From assembly GCA_964390305.1 (NCBI GenBank), contig CAYMHT010000001.1:37069-101068 (forward strand): 64,000 nucleotides of DNA, in the 5' to 3' direction. Made by a program: the position numbers and the translations under genes. Of the stretch, positions 27,946 through 35,570 are shown one piece after another. This DNA is from SKLM01 sp964390305. GTDB taxonomy: Bacteria; Chloroflexota; Anaerolineae; B4-G1. Within the stretch, counting starts at the first letter, position 1. Every line of letters starts with the position of its first letter. The notes below the pieces were generated by a model. It was not told the DNA's origin and made no database searches. It saw only the letters and a program-made list of their open reading frames with translations.

Positions 27946-30210
27946 ATGCCTAGACGAAGCCAGTTCTTTCCAGGCCGACCAGTACCACCGGAGCCACCAC
28001 TGGCCCACTATCGCCCTCACCAGCCAGCGGGAGCCGGTTCGGGGTATGTGCGGGCTCTCACTGCGCCCGGCGACCTTGTGGTGGACCTGTTCTGCCAGGG
28101 GCCCCGGTTCGTCCAGGAGGCGGTCGGGCTCGGACGACGCGTCCTGGGCCTCAGTATCAATCCCCTGTTGCTTGTCGCGGCCCGTCTGGGCTTGGCTCAC
28201 GTGAACCCCGAGTCCCTTAACCCCGCTTTCACCCTCTTGGCAGACAGCCTCAAGGGGGACAGGCCTCTTCAGACCCATCTGCGCTCTCTCTACCGCTCCA
28301 CGTGTCCGGTCTGTGACACGCCAGGTGTGGCCGAATGGTTCGCCTGGGATCGGGATCTGGACTACCCGTTCGAGAAGGGAGTCCGCTGCCAGGAATGTGC
28401 GCAGGTGCAGGTTGGGCCTACAGACGAGGATGATATGGCGTTGGCGCGCTCGATCCCCCCGCGAGGTCTGGCCTATTACTATGCGCTCGATCGGGCAGCA
28501 CCTCCGGATCACCCGGCCCGCAGCAGGGCAGCCGAACTGGTTGACTGCTATACGCCGCGGAACCTGTCCGCCCTGATGGACCTTAACCGCCGGCTGGAGG
28601 GTCTGAAGGTCGCCCCTGAGGTGAAGATGGCACTGGCGACCGTCCTGCTCGACTGCTTTGATCGGGGAAGCAAACTCTATCCCTACGGCGAGAGCCGCAT
28701 GCGCCCACGCACCCTGCGGATCCCAGTTCGCTACCTCGAGCGTAACGTCTGGTTCTCCTTCGAGGAGGGGTTTTCGGACTTTGCTTCCGGCGAGTCTGCC
28801 TTGCTCGCCGCCGAAGCAGACGACGCCGCCTCGTTGGTGCGCGGCGAGAGCGATGGATACGCTCTGGTCGCGCGAGCAGCTCGGGACATTCGCGGCGTTG
28901 TTCCAGAGGCGAGCGCAGCACTCGTCCTTGTCGATCCCCCTCGTCCTGACGGTGTCTTTTGGGCTCTCTCGGCCCTCTGGGCGACGTGGCTGTGGGACTC
29001 GCCCGAGGCCCACGCGATGCGTCCCTTTCTTCGGCGGCGCCGCTTCGACTGGGACTGGCACTGGCGTGCCCTACGAGAGGCCCTGAAGGTCGTTGGCTCC
29101 CGCCTCACGGCCGAGGGTTCGTTGGTCACCCTCTTCACCACATCAGACGTCGCTTTGCTGGAGTCCGTATGTCTGGCAGCCAGTGGTGCTGGCTATGACG
29201 TTTGCGACTGGGGATGCGTACCCGAAACTGGCTGCCGCCTGACATGGCGTTGGAAGGGCACCGGGCGTGCACCGTCTATGGATGTCAATGCGCTGAAGCA
29301 AGAGATGGTCAGCAGCGCCAGGAGTGCCACTGTGCAGGCCCTCCGGGATCGGGGGGAGCCCACCCCGGAGTCACTCTTGCACGCTGCTGCTCACACAGCG
29401 TTGGCTAAGAAAGAGCTCACCGCCTCCGCGGCAGCCCTGGAAGATGACGTGTCCGCGATCGCATTGGCTGCAGACGCTGTCGATCAAGGCTCTAGGGACG
29501 CCCCTGTTACCAGGCTCGGCCAGGAAGACCATCGGGATGAGGTTCTGTGCTGGCTGAGCGATCTACAGGGACGAGCGGACACGCTGGCGGATCGCGTTGA
29601 AACCCACGTCCGGCGCCGACTTACCGAGCGGCCCGTCTGGGCCGAGAACGATCTGGTCAACGCTGTCTATTCCCGGCTCCACGGTGTGCTTGCACCAGAC
29701 CTCACCCTTGTGCGCGTCTCCATCGAGTCGTACGGAATCCGTGATGAGAAAGACATACGCCTGCGACCGGAGGACAAGCCTCAGCGCCGGCGCGGAGAGA
29801 TCGACGAGGTGCGTGAGGACTTGATCGCCATGGGAGAAGGCCTTGGCTACCGGGCAGTCTCGGGCGAGGGCTGGGACGTCCGCTGGCTCGAGGAAGGACG
29901 AGAAACCTACGTCTTTGCCGTCTCCTCGACGGCGATTGTGGCTCCCTATCTGCTGGACGCAAGGGTGTCGACTCAGAAAGCACAACGCTGTCTCGTCGTG
30001 CCTGGCGGACGGGCAAGGTTGATTGATCTGAAGCTGCAGCGAGATCCTCGTCTGTCCAGCGCCGTGGAGGCAGATGACTGGCAGTTCATCAAGTTTCGGC
30101 ATCTTCGTCGCCTCATGGCGAAGAAGGATCTCGATCGCTATGCCTTCAAGACGGTCCTGGGGCTTGACCCTATTGTCGAGCAAGAAGGAGCTCAGATTCC
30201 GCTGTTCTGA
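27946..30210 (+). CDS. DNA methyltransferase-like protein with zinc ribbon and degenerate catalytic motifs
   Basis: 754 residues from ATG 27946 (an in-frame GTG at 27916 adds 10). The layout resembles Zn-ribbon-bearing N6-adenine/N4-cytosine methyltransferases of the DUF1156-related type: an AdoMet motif near residue 47 (VVDLFCQGPRFVQEA then RRVLGLSINPL), an inserted zinc ribbon CPVC...CQEC at residues 120-151, and a motif IV-like VDPPRPDGVFWALSAL at 330. The expected FxGxG is altered (FCQGP) and DPPY reads DPPR, so catalysis is doubtful. The last 330 residues hold a helical part and a compact domain rich in strands and basic residues, which I do not recognise. It stands alone, without a helicase or nuclease partner. 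Confidence 0.6.
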   Translation: MPRRSQFFPGRPVPPEPPLAHYRPHQPAGAGSGYVRALTAPGDLVVDLFCQGPRFVQEAVGLGRRVLGLSINPLLLVAARLGLAHVNPESLNPAFTLLADSLKGDRPLQTHLRSLYRSTCPVCDTPGVAEWFAWDRDLDYPFEKGVRCQECAQVQVGPTDEDDMALARSIPPRGLAYYYALDRAAPPDHPARSRAAELVDCYTPRNLSALMDLNRRLEGLKVAPEVKMALATVLLDCFDRGSKLYPYGESRMRPRTLRIPVRYLERNVWFSFEEGFSDFASGESALLAAEADDAASLVRGESDGYALVARAARDIRGVVPEASAALVLVDPPRPDGVFWALSALWATWLWDSPEAHAMRPFLRRRRFDWDWHWRALREALKVVGSRLTAEGSLVTLFTTSDVALLESVCLAASGAGYDVCDWGCVPETGCRLTWRWKGTGRAPSMDVNALKQEMVSSARSATVQALRDRGEPTPESLLHAAAHTALAKKELTASAAALEDDVSAIALAADAVDQGSRDAPVTRLGQEDHRDEVLCWLSDLQGRADTLADRVETHVRRRLTERPVWAENDLVNAVYSRLHGVLAPDLTLVRVSIESYGIRDEKDIRLRPEDKPQRRRGEIDEVREDLIAMGEGLGYRAVSGEGWDVRWLEEGRETYVFAVSSTAIVAPYLLDARVSTQKAQRCLVVPGGRARLIDLKLQRDPRLSSAVEADDWQFIKFRHLRRLMAKKDLDRYAFKTVLGLDPIVEQEGAQIPLF

Positions 30211-30271
30211 GCGAGGGGGCTCTCAACGGTAGTGCGCCAATGCACCAATACTTCGAATAAGGAGTCCACCA

Positions 30272-30799
30272 ATGAACCGAGGTTATCTAGTAGCCCTGAT
30301 CCTGCTGGCAGCGCTGACGTCGCTCTCTCTGATTCTCAACGCCGTTATAATCGTTGAGCTTCTGCAGCTGAGACGTGCTGCTCGCAGCAGCATTGCTGAC
30401 GCCCGCACACTTCTCACGGACCTCACTGACGAGACATTTTCATACACCGTCGAGGTGGATCAGCAGATTCCTATCTCGACCAGTGTTCCCTTCAACGAGG
30501 CGGTCACGGTGCCCATCAACGCAGTCGTTCCGATCAGCACCACCATCGTCGTCCCGGTCGACCTCCGTTTCACCACCTATGAGCTCGCGGTGCCGATCAA
30601 TACCGTCCTTCCCGTTGACATGGACGTCACGGTACCCTTCAGCGAAACCGTGGATGTTACCACGGCGGTTCCCATCGACGTGGATGTGCCTGTGGAGATC
30701 AACGTAGCCGACACACGGCTCGCTCACTATCTCCAAGAGTTGGACGCGACGTTGGAGAGGACTGAGGAGCAACTGGGCCATCCCATTTGGCAGGATTGA
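30272..30799 (+). CDS. Membrane-anchored protein with a 14-residue Val-Pro repeat
   Basis: A 175-residue protein with one N-terminal membrane helix (about residues 6-32), a short helix, then a repeat region from 66 to 141 in which (V/I/L)-P-(I/V/F)-(N/S/D) recurs. Prolines fall at 67, 73, 81, 87, 95, 108, 114, 122, 134 and 140, so spacings alternate mainly between 6 and 8, a 14-residue unit likely to form a stack of short strands. A charged helix ends the protein. It lies outside the membrane or in the cytoplasm depending on topology, which is undecided. AAGGAG precedes the ATG. The function is unknown. Confidence 0.65.
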   Translation: MNRGYLVALILLAALTSLSLILNAVIIVELLQLRRAARSSIADARTLLTDLTDETFSYTVEVDQQIPISTSVPFNEAVTVPINAVVPISTTIVVPVDLRFTTYELAVPINTVLPVDMDVTVPFSETVDVTTAVPIDVDVPVEINVADTRLAHYLQELDATLERTEEQLGHPIWQD

Positions 30800-30828
30800 T
30801 TGACGACCAACGCCGCCAGTAGTATAAT
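30800..30828 (+). promoter_or_regulatory. Promoter of the GNAT gene
   Basis: TTGACG (30800-30805), a 17-bp spacer and TATAAT (30823-30828). It begins at the base after the stop codon of the preceding gene, and the first in-frame ATG of the following gene lies only 10 bases past the -10 box. Confidence 0.7.
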
Positions 30829-30838
30829 TCGAAGCAGC

Positions 30839-31699
30839 ATGCTGGATAGCGCAGCGTCGTCCTCTTTGGGGGCTGGTCCTGGCTCTGGGCGAGACGCCCA
30901 CATCAGCACTCACCGTGACGACCTTACTGTCTGGCGTGAACGCTCCATGGCGTGGCAGGGACGCGAACTGGAGCAGGCCCTGGCCGACTTTGCTTTTATA
31001 GCCGACATGACGACGTTAGCCTCCGAGTGCCGCTTCGCGGGCGATGACGAAGTCCTCGTCGCCCGCTATGATGGGCTACCCTTCACCGCTATCGCTTTCC
31101 ATACCCGGAACGGAAGCACCAACCCAGACGATGCCTCGCGGCGGGTGACAGTCCTGACCCGCAGACTGCTCGCGCCTCGTGAGACGTTCTACTGCCTCGT
31201 GAGTGAGGAACAGCGATCCCTGGTAGAATCTGCCTTTCGTGTACTGGAGAGCCACGAAGAGTGGCAGATGGTCTTCCGAGGTGACATTTCCACCCTCGAT
31301 CCTGGGAATGCGCTCCCCCTCACGTCGAGAGATCTGGCGGACGTGAAGGCACTCTCTCAACGAGAGGGTATGATGGCCCTTGAGCAGGACCCCTTGGGCC
31401 GCGGGCCTTGGTACGGCGTGCGGCGAGATGGTTCCCTGGTAGCTCAGGGTGGCACACACTTGATCCTGAGCCGCGCGGCCGAGATTGGCAACATCGTCAC
31501 AGCACGATCGCACCGGCGACGAGGATATGCCTCGCAGGTCGTGTCGGCGTTGCTCCACCACCTGCACACCGGAGGCAGAACCGTCTTTCTGCAGGTGTTC
31601 AAGGATAATCGAGCAGCAGTCGCATGCTACGAGAAGCTGGGATTCGAAAGGCTGCGCACGATGTATCTGGTAGAATGCCAGGTCGCCGCATTGTCTTGA
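30839..31699 (+). CDS. GNAT family N-acetyltransferase
   Basis: About 286 residues from ATG 30839. The C-terminal 110 residues carry the acetyl-CoA fold: AEIGNIVTARSHRRRGYASQVVSALL holds the R/QxxGxG/A-type pyrophosphate loop, and FLQVFKDNRAAVACYEKLGFERL the conserved C-terminal strand-helix. The N-terminal half is a divergent GNAT-like domain, giving the double-domain layout seen in several acetyltransferases; only the C-terminal site looks functional. The promoter -10 box ends 10 bases before this ATG, so the message is either nearly leaderless or starts at ATG 30944 (MAWQGRELEQ). The acceptor is unknown. Confidence 0.8.
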   Translation: MLDSAASSSLGAGPGSGRDAHISTHRDDLTVWRERSMAWQGRELEQALADFAFIADMTTLASECRFAGDDEVLVARYDGLPFTAIAFHTRNGSTNPDDASRRVTVLTRRLLAPRETFYCLVSEEQRSLVESAFRVLESHEEWQMVFRGDISTLDPGNALPLTSRDLADVKALSQREGMMALEQDPLGRGPWYGVRRDGSLVAQGGTHLILSRAAEIGNIVTARSHRRRGYASQVVSALLHHLHTGGRTVFLQVFKDNRAAVACYEKLGFERLRTMYLVECQVAALS

Positions 31700-31752
31700 A
31701 CGTGCGTTGGTACACCCTGTACCGGCGCCTTGCGATGGAGGTGTGAACCAGG

Positions 31753-31995
31753 ATGGCACGAGGTATGGTTGTAATTGACGAGGATCGGTGCAAGGGGTGC
31801 GGTCTATGCGTCGCCGTCTGCCCTGTCGAGATCCTGCAGCTGGCAGAGGATCGCTTCAACGTCAAGGGGCACCACCCTGTCGAGGTGACCGATCCCGAGA
31901 AGTGCACGGGTTGTGCAATGTGCGCTACGATCTGTCCCGACGTGGTCTTTACCGTCTACCGGCGCAAGCGAAAGCGGGAGCGCGCCGTCGCATAG
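31753..31995 (+). CDS. 2-oxoacid:ferredoxin oxidoreductase delta subunit (2[4Fe-4S] ferredoxin)
   Basis: An 80-residue protein with two complete cluster motifs, CKGCGLCVAVCPVEI and CTGCAMCATICPDVV, each with the CxxCxxCxxxCP spacing for a [4Fe-4S] cluster. It is the electron-carrying subunit of a four-subunit 2-oxoacid:ferredoxin oxidoreductase whose alpha, beta and gamma genes follow directly. A GGAGG site lies 11 bases upstream; an internal ATG at 31765 is an alternative start. The basic tail (RRKRKRER) is unusual but short. Confidence 0.93.
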   Translation: MARGMVVIDEDRCKGCGLCVAVCPVEILQLAEDRFNVKGHHPVEVTDPEKCTGCAMCATICPDVVFTVYRRKRKRERAVA

Positions 31996-32005
31996 GAGAT
32001 AAGTA

Positions 32006-33085
32006 ATGGCAAAGGAATTCTTAGAAGGAAACGAAGCCTTCGCTGAGGCGGCTGTCCGGGCGGGGTTGGAGGCCTTCTACGGCTACCCCATCACGCCGCA
32101 GAGCGAAGCACTCGAACACTTGTCGAAGCGACTGCCCGAGTTGGGTCGCGCATTCCTGCAGGCGGAAAGCGAGGTCGCGGCGATCAATATGGTCTATGGC
32201 GCAGCCTGTGCCGGCGCTCGGGTCATGACGTCCTCATCCAGCCCTGGCGTCAGCCTGATGCAGGAGGGGCTATCCTACATTGCATGCTCGGAGGTACCGG
32301 TCGTCTTGGTCAATGTGATGCGTGGGGGGCCAGGTCTGGGGAACATCCAGCCGTCCCAGGGAGACTACTTCCAGGCCGTGAAGATGGCCGGCCATGGCGA
32401 TTTTCACATGATCGTTCTTGCCCCGGCCAACGTGCAGGAGTTGATCGATGACATGGTGCTTGCGTTTGACCTGGCGGAGAAGTATCGCACGATTGTGATG
32501 GTCGTCGCCGACGGATCGATCGGGCAGATGATGGAACCAGCGGAACTGCCACCGATGCGGCCAGTTCGGTCGCCCGAGGAGCGGGCTGACTGGGCATTGA
32601 CGGGCGCTGATGACCGGGACCCCAACATCATCACCTCTCTCTACCTGGGAGCCGAGAACTTCGAAGAGGTCAACCTCAGGTTGCAGGCGAAGTTGAAGGA
32701 GATCGCCGCCAACGAGGTCCGATGGAAGGAGTTCGACACCGAAGACGCGGATCTGCTCCTGGTAGCCTTCGGCACGGTGGGACGCATCTGCCAGACGGTG
32801 GTGCGAGATGCTCGGGACAAGGGCATGAGAGTCGGGCTGTTGCGGCCGATCACCCTGTGGCCGTTCCCCGCCGGGCGCATCGCCGAACTCGCTCAGCGAG
32901 TCCAAGGCATCTTGACGGTTGAGATGAACGCCGGACAGATGGTCGAGGACGTGCGCCTCGCCGTCGAGGGGGGTTGCCCGGTCAAGTTCTACGGGCGAAT
33001 GGGGGGCGTCATCCCCCTGGCGGATGAGATCCTACCCGAGCTTGAGAAACTAGCGGCGGAGACCGAAGGTGGACAGGAGGGATGA
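32006..33085 (+). CDS. 2-oxoacid:ferredoxin oxidoreductase alpha subunit
   Basis: A 359-residue subunit of the KorA/VorB type. It begins with the conserved EGNEAFAEAAVRAGLEAFYG then YPITPQSE, the loop that contacts the thiamine cofactor, and includes AESEVAAINMVYGA, NVMRGGPGLGNIQPSQGDY and the C-terminal domain with RPITLWPFPA and EMNAGQMVEDVRLAV. With the beta subunit it oxidatively decarboxylates a 2-oxoacid to acyl-CoA. The exact substrate (2-oxoglutarate or branched-chain 2-oxoacids) is not decided by sequence. It is ten bases after the ferredoxin gene and nearly abuts the beta gene. Confidence 0.93.
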   Translation: MAKEFLEGNEAFAEAAVRAGLEAFYGYPITPQSEALEHLSKRLPELGRAFLQAESEVAAINMVYGAACAGARVMTSSSSPGVSLMQEGLSYIACSEVPVVLVNVMRGGPGLGNIQPSQGDYFQAVKMAGHGDFHMIVLAPANVQELIDDMVLAFDLAEKYRTIVMVVADGSIGQMMEPAELPPMRPVRSPEERADWALTGADDRDPNIITSLYLGAENFEEVNLRLQAKLKEIAANEVRWKEFDTEDADLLLVAFGTVGRICQTVVRDARDKGMRVGLLRPITLWPFPAGRIAELAQRVQGILTVEMNAGQMVEDVRLAVEGGCPVKFYGRMGGVIPLADEILPELEKLAAETEGGQEG

Positions 33086-33086
33086 A

Positions 33087-33875
33087 ATGGTAACTGCTGA
33101 GATTCGTGAGGATATGGAGCTTGTTTACGGCTACCCCGAGAGCCTGACAGAGGCGGACACTCACTACTGTCCCGGTTGCACGCACGGGACGATCCACCGC
33201 CTGGTGGCTGAGGTGTTGGACGAGCTGGGCATTCGGGCCAGGACGATCGGCATCGCCCCGGTGGGATGCTCGGTGTTGGCGTACAAGTACTTCAACACCG
33301 ATTTTGCCGAAGCGGCCCACGGGCGTGCGCCGGCAATGGCGACGGGCATTAAGCGGGTCAGCCCAGATAAGGTGGTCTTCACCTATCAGGGTGATGGCGA
33401 CTTGGCGGCCATTGGCACGGCAGAGATCGTTCACGCTGCCAATCGAGGCGAGTTGTTCACGACGATCTTCGTCAACAACGCGATCTATGGAATGACCGGC
33501 GGGCAGATGGCGCCTACGACGCTCCCCGGTCAGGTGACCACATCGTCTCCGACCGGTCGAGACGTGGCGCTGGCCGGGCATCCGATCCGAATGGCTGAGC
33601 TGATTGGAGGGCTGCCCGGATCCGCCTACGTCACGCGCCAAGCGGTCCTCGACGTGCCGGGGATTCGCCGCACCAAGCGGGCCATCAAGACCGCCTTCCA
33701 GGCTCAACTGGAGGGTTTGGGCTTCTCAATGGTCGAGGTGTTGTCGACGTGCAACACAAACTGGGGGATGTCGCCTCGGGAGGCGCTCGAGTGGGCCAAG
33801 GAGCATATGGTGGACTATTTCCCCCTGGGCGACACGAAGGTGACTGAAGATGTGCGCAGGCTGATGGAGAAATAG
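33087..33875 (+). CDS. 2-oxoacid:ferredoxin oxidoreductase beta subunit
   Basis: 262 residues from ATG 33087; the frame opens six codons earlier inside the alpha gene. The thiamine diphosphate subunit: YCPGCTHGTIHRLVAEVL carries the conserved Cys pair and His, GIAPVGCSV and the Mg/TPP motif GDGDLAAIGTAE ... NNAIYGMTGGQMAPTT follow. The enzyme works in the low-potential direction in anaerobes, reducing ferredoxin. It is followed after nine bases by the gamma gene. Confidence 0.93.
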   Translation: MVTAEIREDMELVYGYPESLTEADTHYCPGCTHGTIHRLVAEVLDELGIRARTIGIAPVGCSVLAYKYFNTDFAEAAHGRAPAMATGIKRVSPDKVVFTYQGDGDLAAIGTAEIVHAANRGELFTTIFVNNAIYGMTGGQMAPTTLPGQVTTSSPTGRDVALAGHPIRMAELIGGLPGSAYVTRQAVLDVPGIRRTKRAIKTAFQAQLEGLGFSMVEVLSTCNTNWGMSPREALEWAKEHMVDYFPLGDTKVTEDVRRLMEK

Positions 33876-33884
33876 GAGACGACG

Positions 33885-34427
33885 ATGCAAGAGGAAGTCA
33901 TTATCTCTGGTTTCGGCGGACAGGGGGCACTCTTCGCCGGGCAGTTGCTGGCTTACGCCGCGATGGATCAGGATCTGCACGTCACGTGGATTCCATCCTA
34001 CGGGCCCGAGATGCGAGGGGGAAAAGCTCGCTGCACAGTTGTCGTCTCCGATGAACCGATCGGCGCGCCCTTGGTGCGGCGGCCCAGCGCCGCTATTGTG
34101 CTCAACATTCCTTCAATGGAGGCGTTCGGGCCAGCTGTAAAACCCGGCGGGGTGCTCGTCGTTAACAGCTCCATGGTCACCGACGAGAGTGACCGGGAAG
34201 ACATCGAGGTGATCTACGCGCCAGCAAGTGACCTGGCAACCGAAATCGGCAACGTTCGCATGGCCAATGTGGTCTGTCTCGGTGCCCTGGTGGAGGCTAC
34301 CGGGGTGGTGTCTCTCGATGCCGTTGCCCAGGCGCTGAATGACCACCTGCCGGAGCGTCATCGCGATCTCCTCGACCTGAACAAGGAGGCCCTGCGCAAA
34401 GGGGCGGCGTTGGCCCGGGCATCGTAG
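33885..34427 (+). CDS. 2-oxoacid:ferredoxin oxidoreductase gamma subunit
   Basis: A 180-residue subunit with the Rossmann-like start EEVIISGFGGQGALFAGQLLAYAAM, then SYGPEMRGGKARCTVVVSDEPIG and a closing NMANVVCLGALVEATG-type segment. It completes the delta-alpha-beta-gamma set of a heterotetrameric enzyme. Spacing of nine bases from the beta gene and the shared terminator downstream (34574-34609) mark it as the last gene of the operon. Confidence 0.92.
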   Translation: MQEEVIISGFGGQGALFAGQLLAYAAMDQDLHVTWIPSYGPEMRGGKARCTVVVSDEPIGAPLVRRPSAAIVLNIPSMEAFGPAVKPGGVLVVNSSMVTDESDREDIEVIYAPASDLATEIGNVRMANVVCLGALVEATGVVSLDAVAQALNDHLPERHRDLLDLNKEALRKGAALARAS

Positions 34428-34573
34428 CCAGCAGGTTGACTTGCACACCGCTGAGTCCCTGCTCAGCCTCTTGGTCACCGTAATGCCGCGCCTCGAATCG
34501 GCGAATTGTCGGATTGAGTGAAGAGGAAGCTCAGGAAGGCTCCCAAAGACTCGGATCGACCGAGGGATGACGG

Positions 34574-34609
34574 GAAGAACGTGGAGCGAGCTGGCGCTCC
34601 ACGTTCTTC
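34574..34609 (+). terminator. Hairpin terminator after the oxidoreductase operon
   Basis: A perfect 15-bp stem, GAAGAACGTGGAGCG and CGCTCCACGTTCTTC, with loop AGCTGG. A T-rich stretch is inside the right arm rather than after it, so the termination efficiency is uncertain. The 325-base interval 34428-34752 otherwise holds only the fur promoter and operator. Confidence 0.65.
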
Positions 34610-34674
34610 GCTGCTGCTGTGCGGAGGTCATCTCTCCAAGATGATCGGGTTGAGCGCTCGACCCATCACTCCGC

Positions 34675-34703
34675 TTGCCAAGTCGCACAGAAGTGGGTAT
34701 AAT
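34675..34703 (+). promoter_or_regulatory. Promoter of the fur-feo operon
   Basis: TTGCCA (34675-34680), a 17-bp spacer and TATAAT (34698-34703) followed by C. The Fur-type box lies directly downstream, across and after the expected transcription start. Confidence 0.75.
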
Positions 34704-34710
34704 CTGCGCA

Positions 34711-34729
34711 ATTGCGAATCATTTTCAAT
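34711..34729. promoter_or_regulatory. Fur-family operator (9-1-9 inverted repeat)
   Basis: ATTGCGAAT-C-ATTTTCAAT: the right arm reversed reads ATTGAAAAT, matching the left arm at 7 of 9 positions. The size and A/T-rich dyad match Fur-family boxes. Lying seven bases after the -10 box, it would block transcription of the regulator and the iron uptake genes when iron is sufficient. Confidence 0.65.
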
Positions 34730-34752
34730 AAGCAACTGGGCAAAGGGACGCA

Positions 34753-35178
34753 ATGGGCAAGCGAGAGGACCAACTGCAAGAGATGTTCAGAGAGGCAGGT
34801 CGGCGTCTCACGTCCCAGCGGCGCCTCATCCTGGATGTGCTGAGAGGATGCGACGAGCACCTCGGAGCGGATGCTATCCACGACCGAGCTAGGGCCCGGG
34901 CTCCTGGTCTCAGCCTGGCAACGGTCTACCGGACCCTCGCCGTGCTGAAAGAGATGGGGCTGGTTGAGGAGCATCGGCTTGGGGAAGGCCACAGCCACTA
35001 CGAGGCGGTCCAGGAAGTCCCGCACTACCATTTCACGTGCCAGCGCTGCGGCAAGGTAATAGAGTTTGATACCCCCTTAGTTGCCAGGGTCAAGCGTGAA
35101 CTGTGCGAGAGAGAAGGGGTCCAGATTACGAAGTCACATCTCCACCTCGTCGGTTACTGCAGCGATTGTCGGGACTGA
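34753..35178 (+). CDS. fur: Fur family transcriptional regulator (ferric uptake regulator)
   Basis: A 141-residue regulator. The N-terminal winged helix has RRLTSQRRLILDVLRGCDEHLGADAIHD and LATVYRTLAVLKEMGLV, the standard Fur DNA-binding pattern. The C-terminal metal-binding half has EVPHYHFTCQRCGKVIEF and a final GYCSDC, giving the two CxxC structural zinc pairs and the His-rich regulatory site. Fur, Zur and PerR are alike in sequence; adjacency to feoA and feoB favours iron. A Fur-type box sits at its own promoter, implying autoregulation of the whole operon. Confidence 0.9.
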   Translation: MGKREDQLQEMFREAGRRLTSQRRLILDVLRGCDEHLGADAIHDRARARAPGLSLATVYRTLAVLKEMGLVEEHRLGEGHSHYEAVQEVPHYHFTCQRCGKVIEFDTPLVARVKRELCEREGVQITKSHLHLVGYCSDCRD

Positions 35179-35285
35179 GGAAGCGATCAGGGGCTTTTCT
35201 GCCCGTTCGCCTCTGTGCCGGGACGAATGCGCCCCAGGCTGCGGACTGGGTCTTGAGACAGCCCGTTTAGGAGGACAGCGAAGTA

Positions 35286-35570
35286 ATGGCATCTAGGTTC
35301 GAGAGACGCCGGGCCTCATCATCCGCATCAGACAACGAGATCGTGTCCTTGAGCGTTCTGAATGCAGGTGAGCACGGCGAGGTCGTCAAATTGGCAGGCG
35401 GTCGCGGGATGCTGAGCCGGATGACTGCTCTGGGCTTTACTCCCGGGGCCGATGTGACTGTTGTGCAAAACTATGGACGCGGACCACTCATCATCCGCGT
35501 ACGTGATGCTCGCATCGCTTTGGGACGTGGGGAAGCCAGGCGTGTCTACGTGCGCCGGAGACCCAAGTGA
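35286..35570 (+). CDS. feoA: Ferrous iron transport protein A (FeoA, SH3-like)
   Basis: A 94-residue protein. After a basic, serine-rich N-terminal extension of about 20 residues comes the FeoA SH3-like core: SLSVLNAGEHGEVVKLAGG, MLSRMTALGFTPGADVTVVQ and RGPLIIRVRDARIALGRGEA. FeoA assists FeoB, probably through its cytoplasmic G domain. AGGAGG lies 13 bases before the ATG. The stop overlaps the feoB start by four bases, so the two are coupled. The 107-base gap after fur has no separate promoter that I can see. Confidence 0.92.
   Translation: MASRFERRRASSSASDNEIVSLSVLNAGEHGEVVKLAGGRGMLSRMTALGFTPGADVTVVQNYGRGPLIIRVRDARIALGRGEARRVYVRRRPK

Noticed and set aside
30346..30351. TATAAT inside the Val-Pro repeat protein gene
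   Set aside because: It lies in the codons of a membrane helix, has no -35 hexamer at the right distance and is followed by no new gene.
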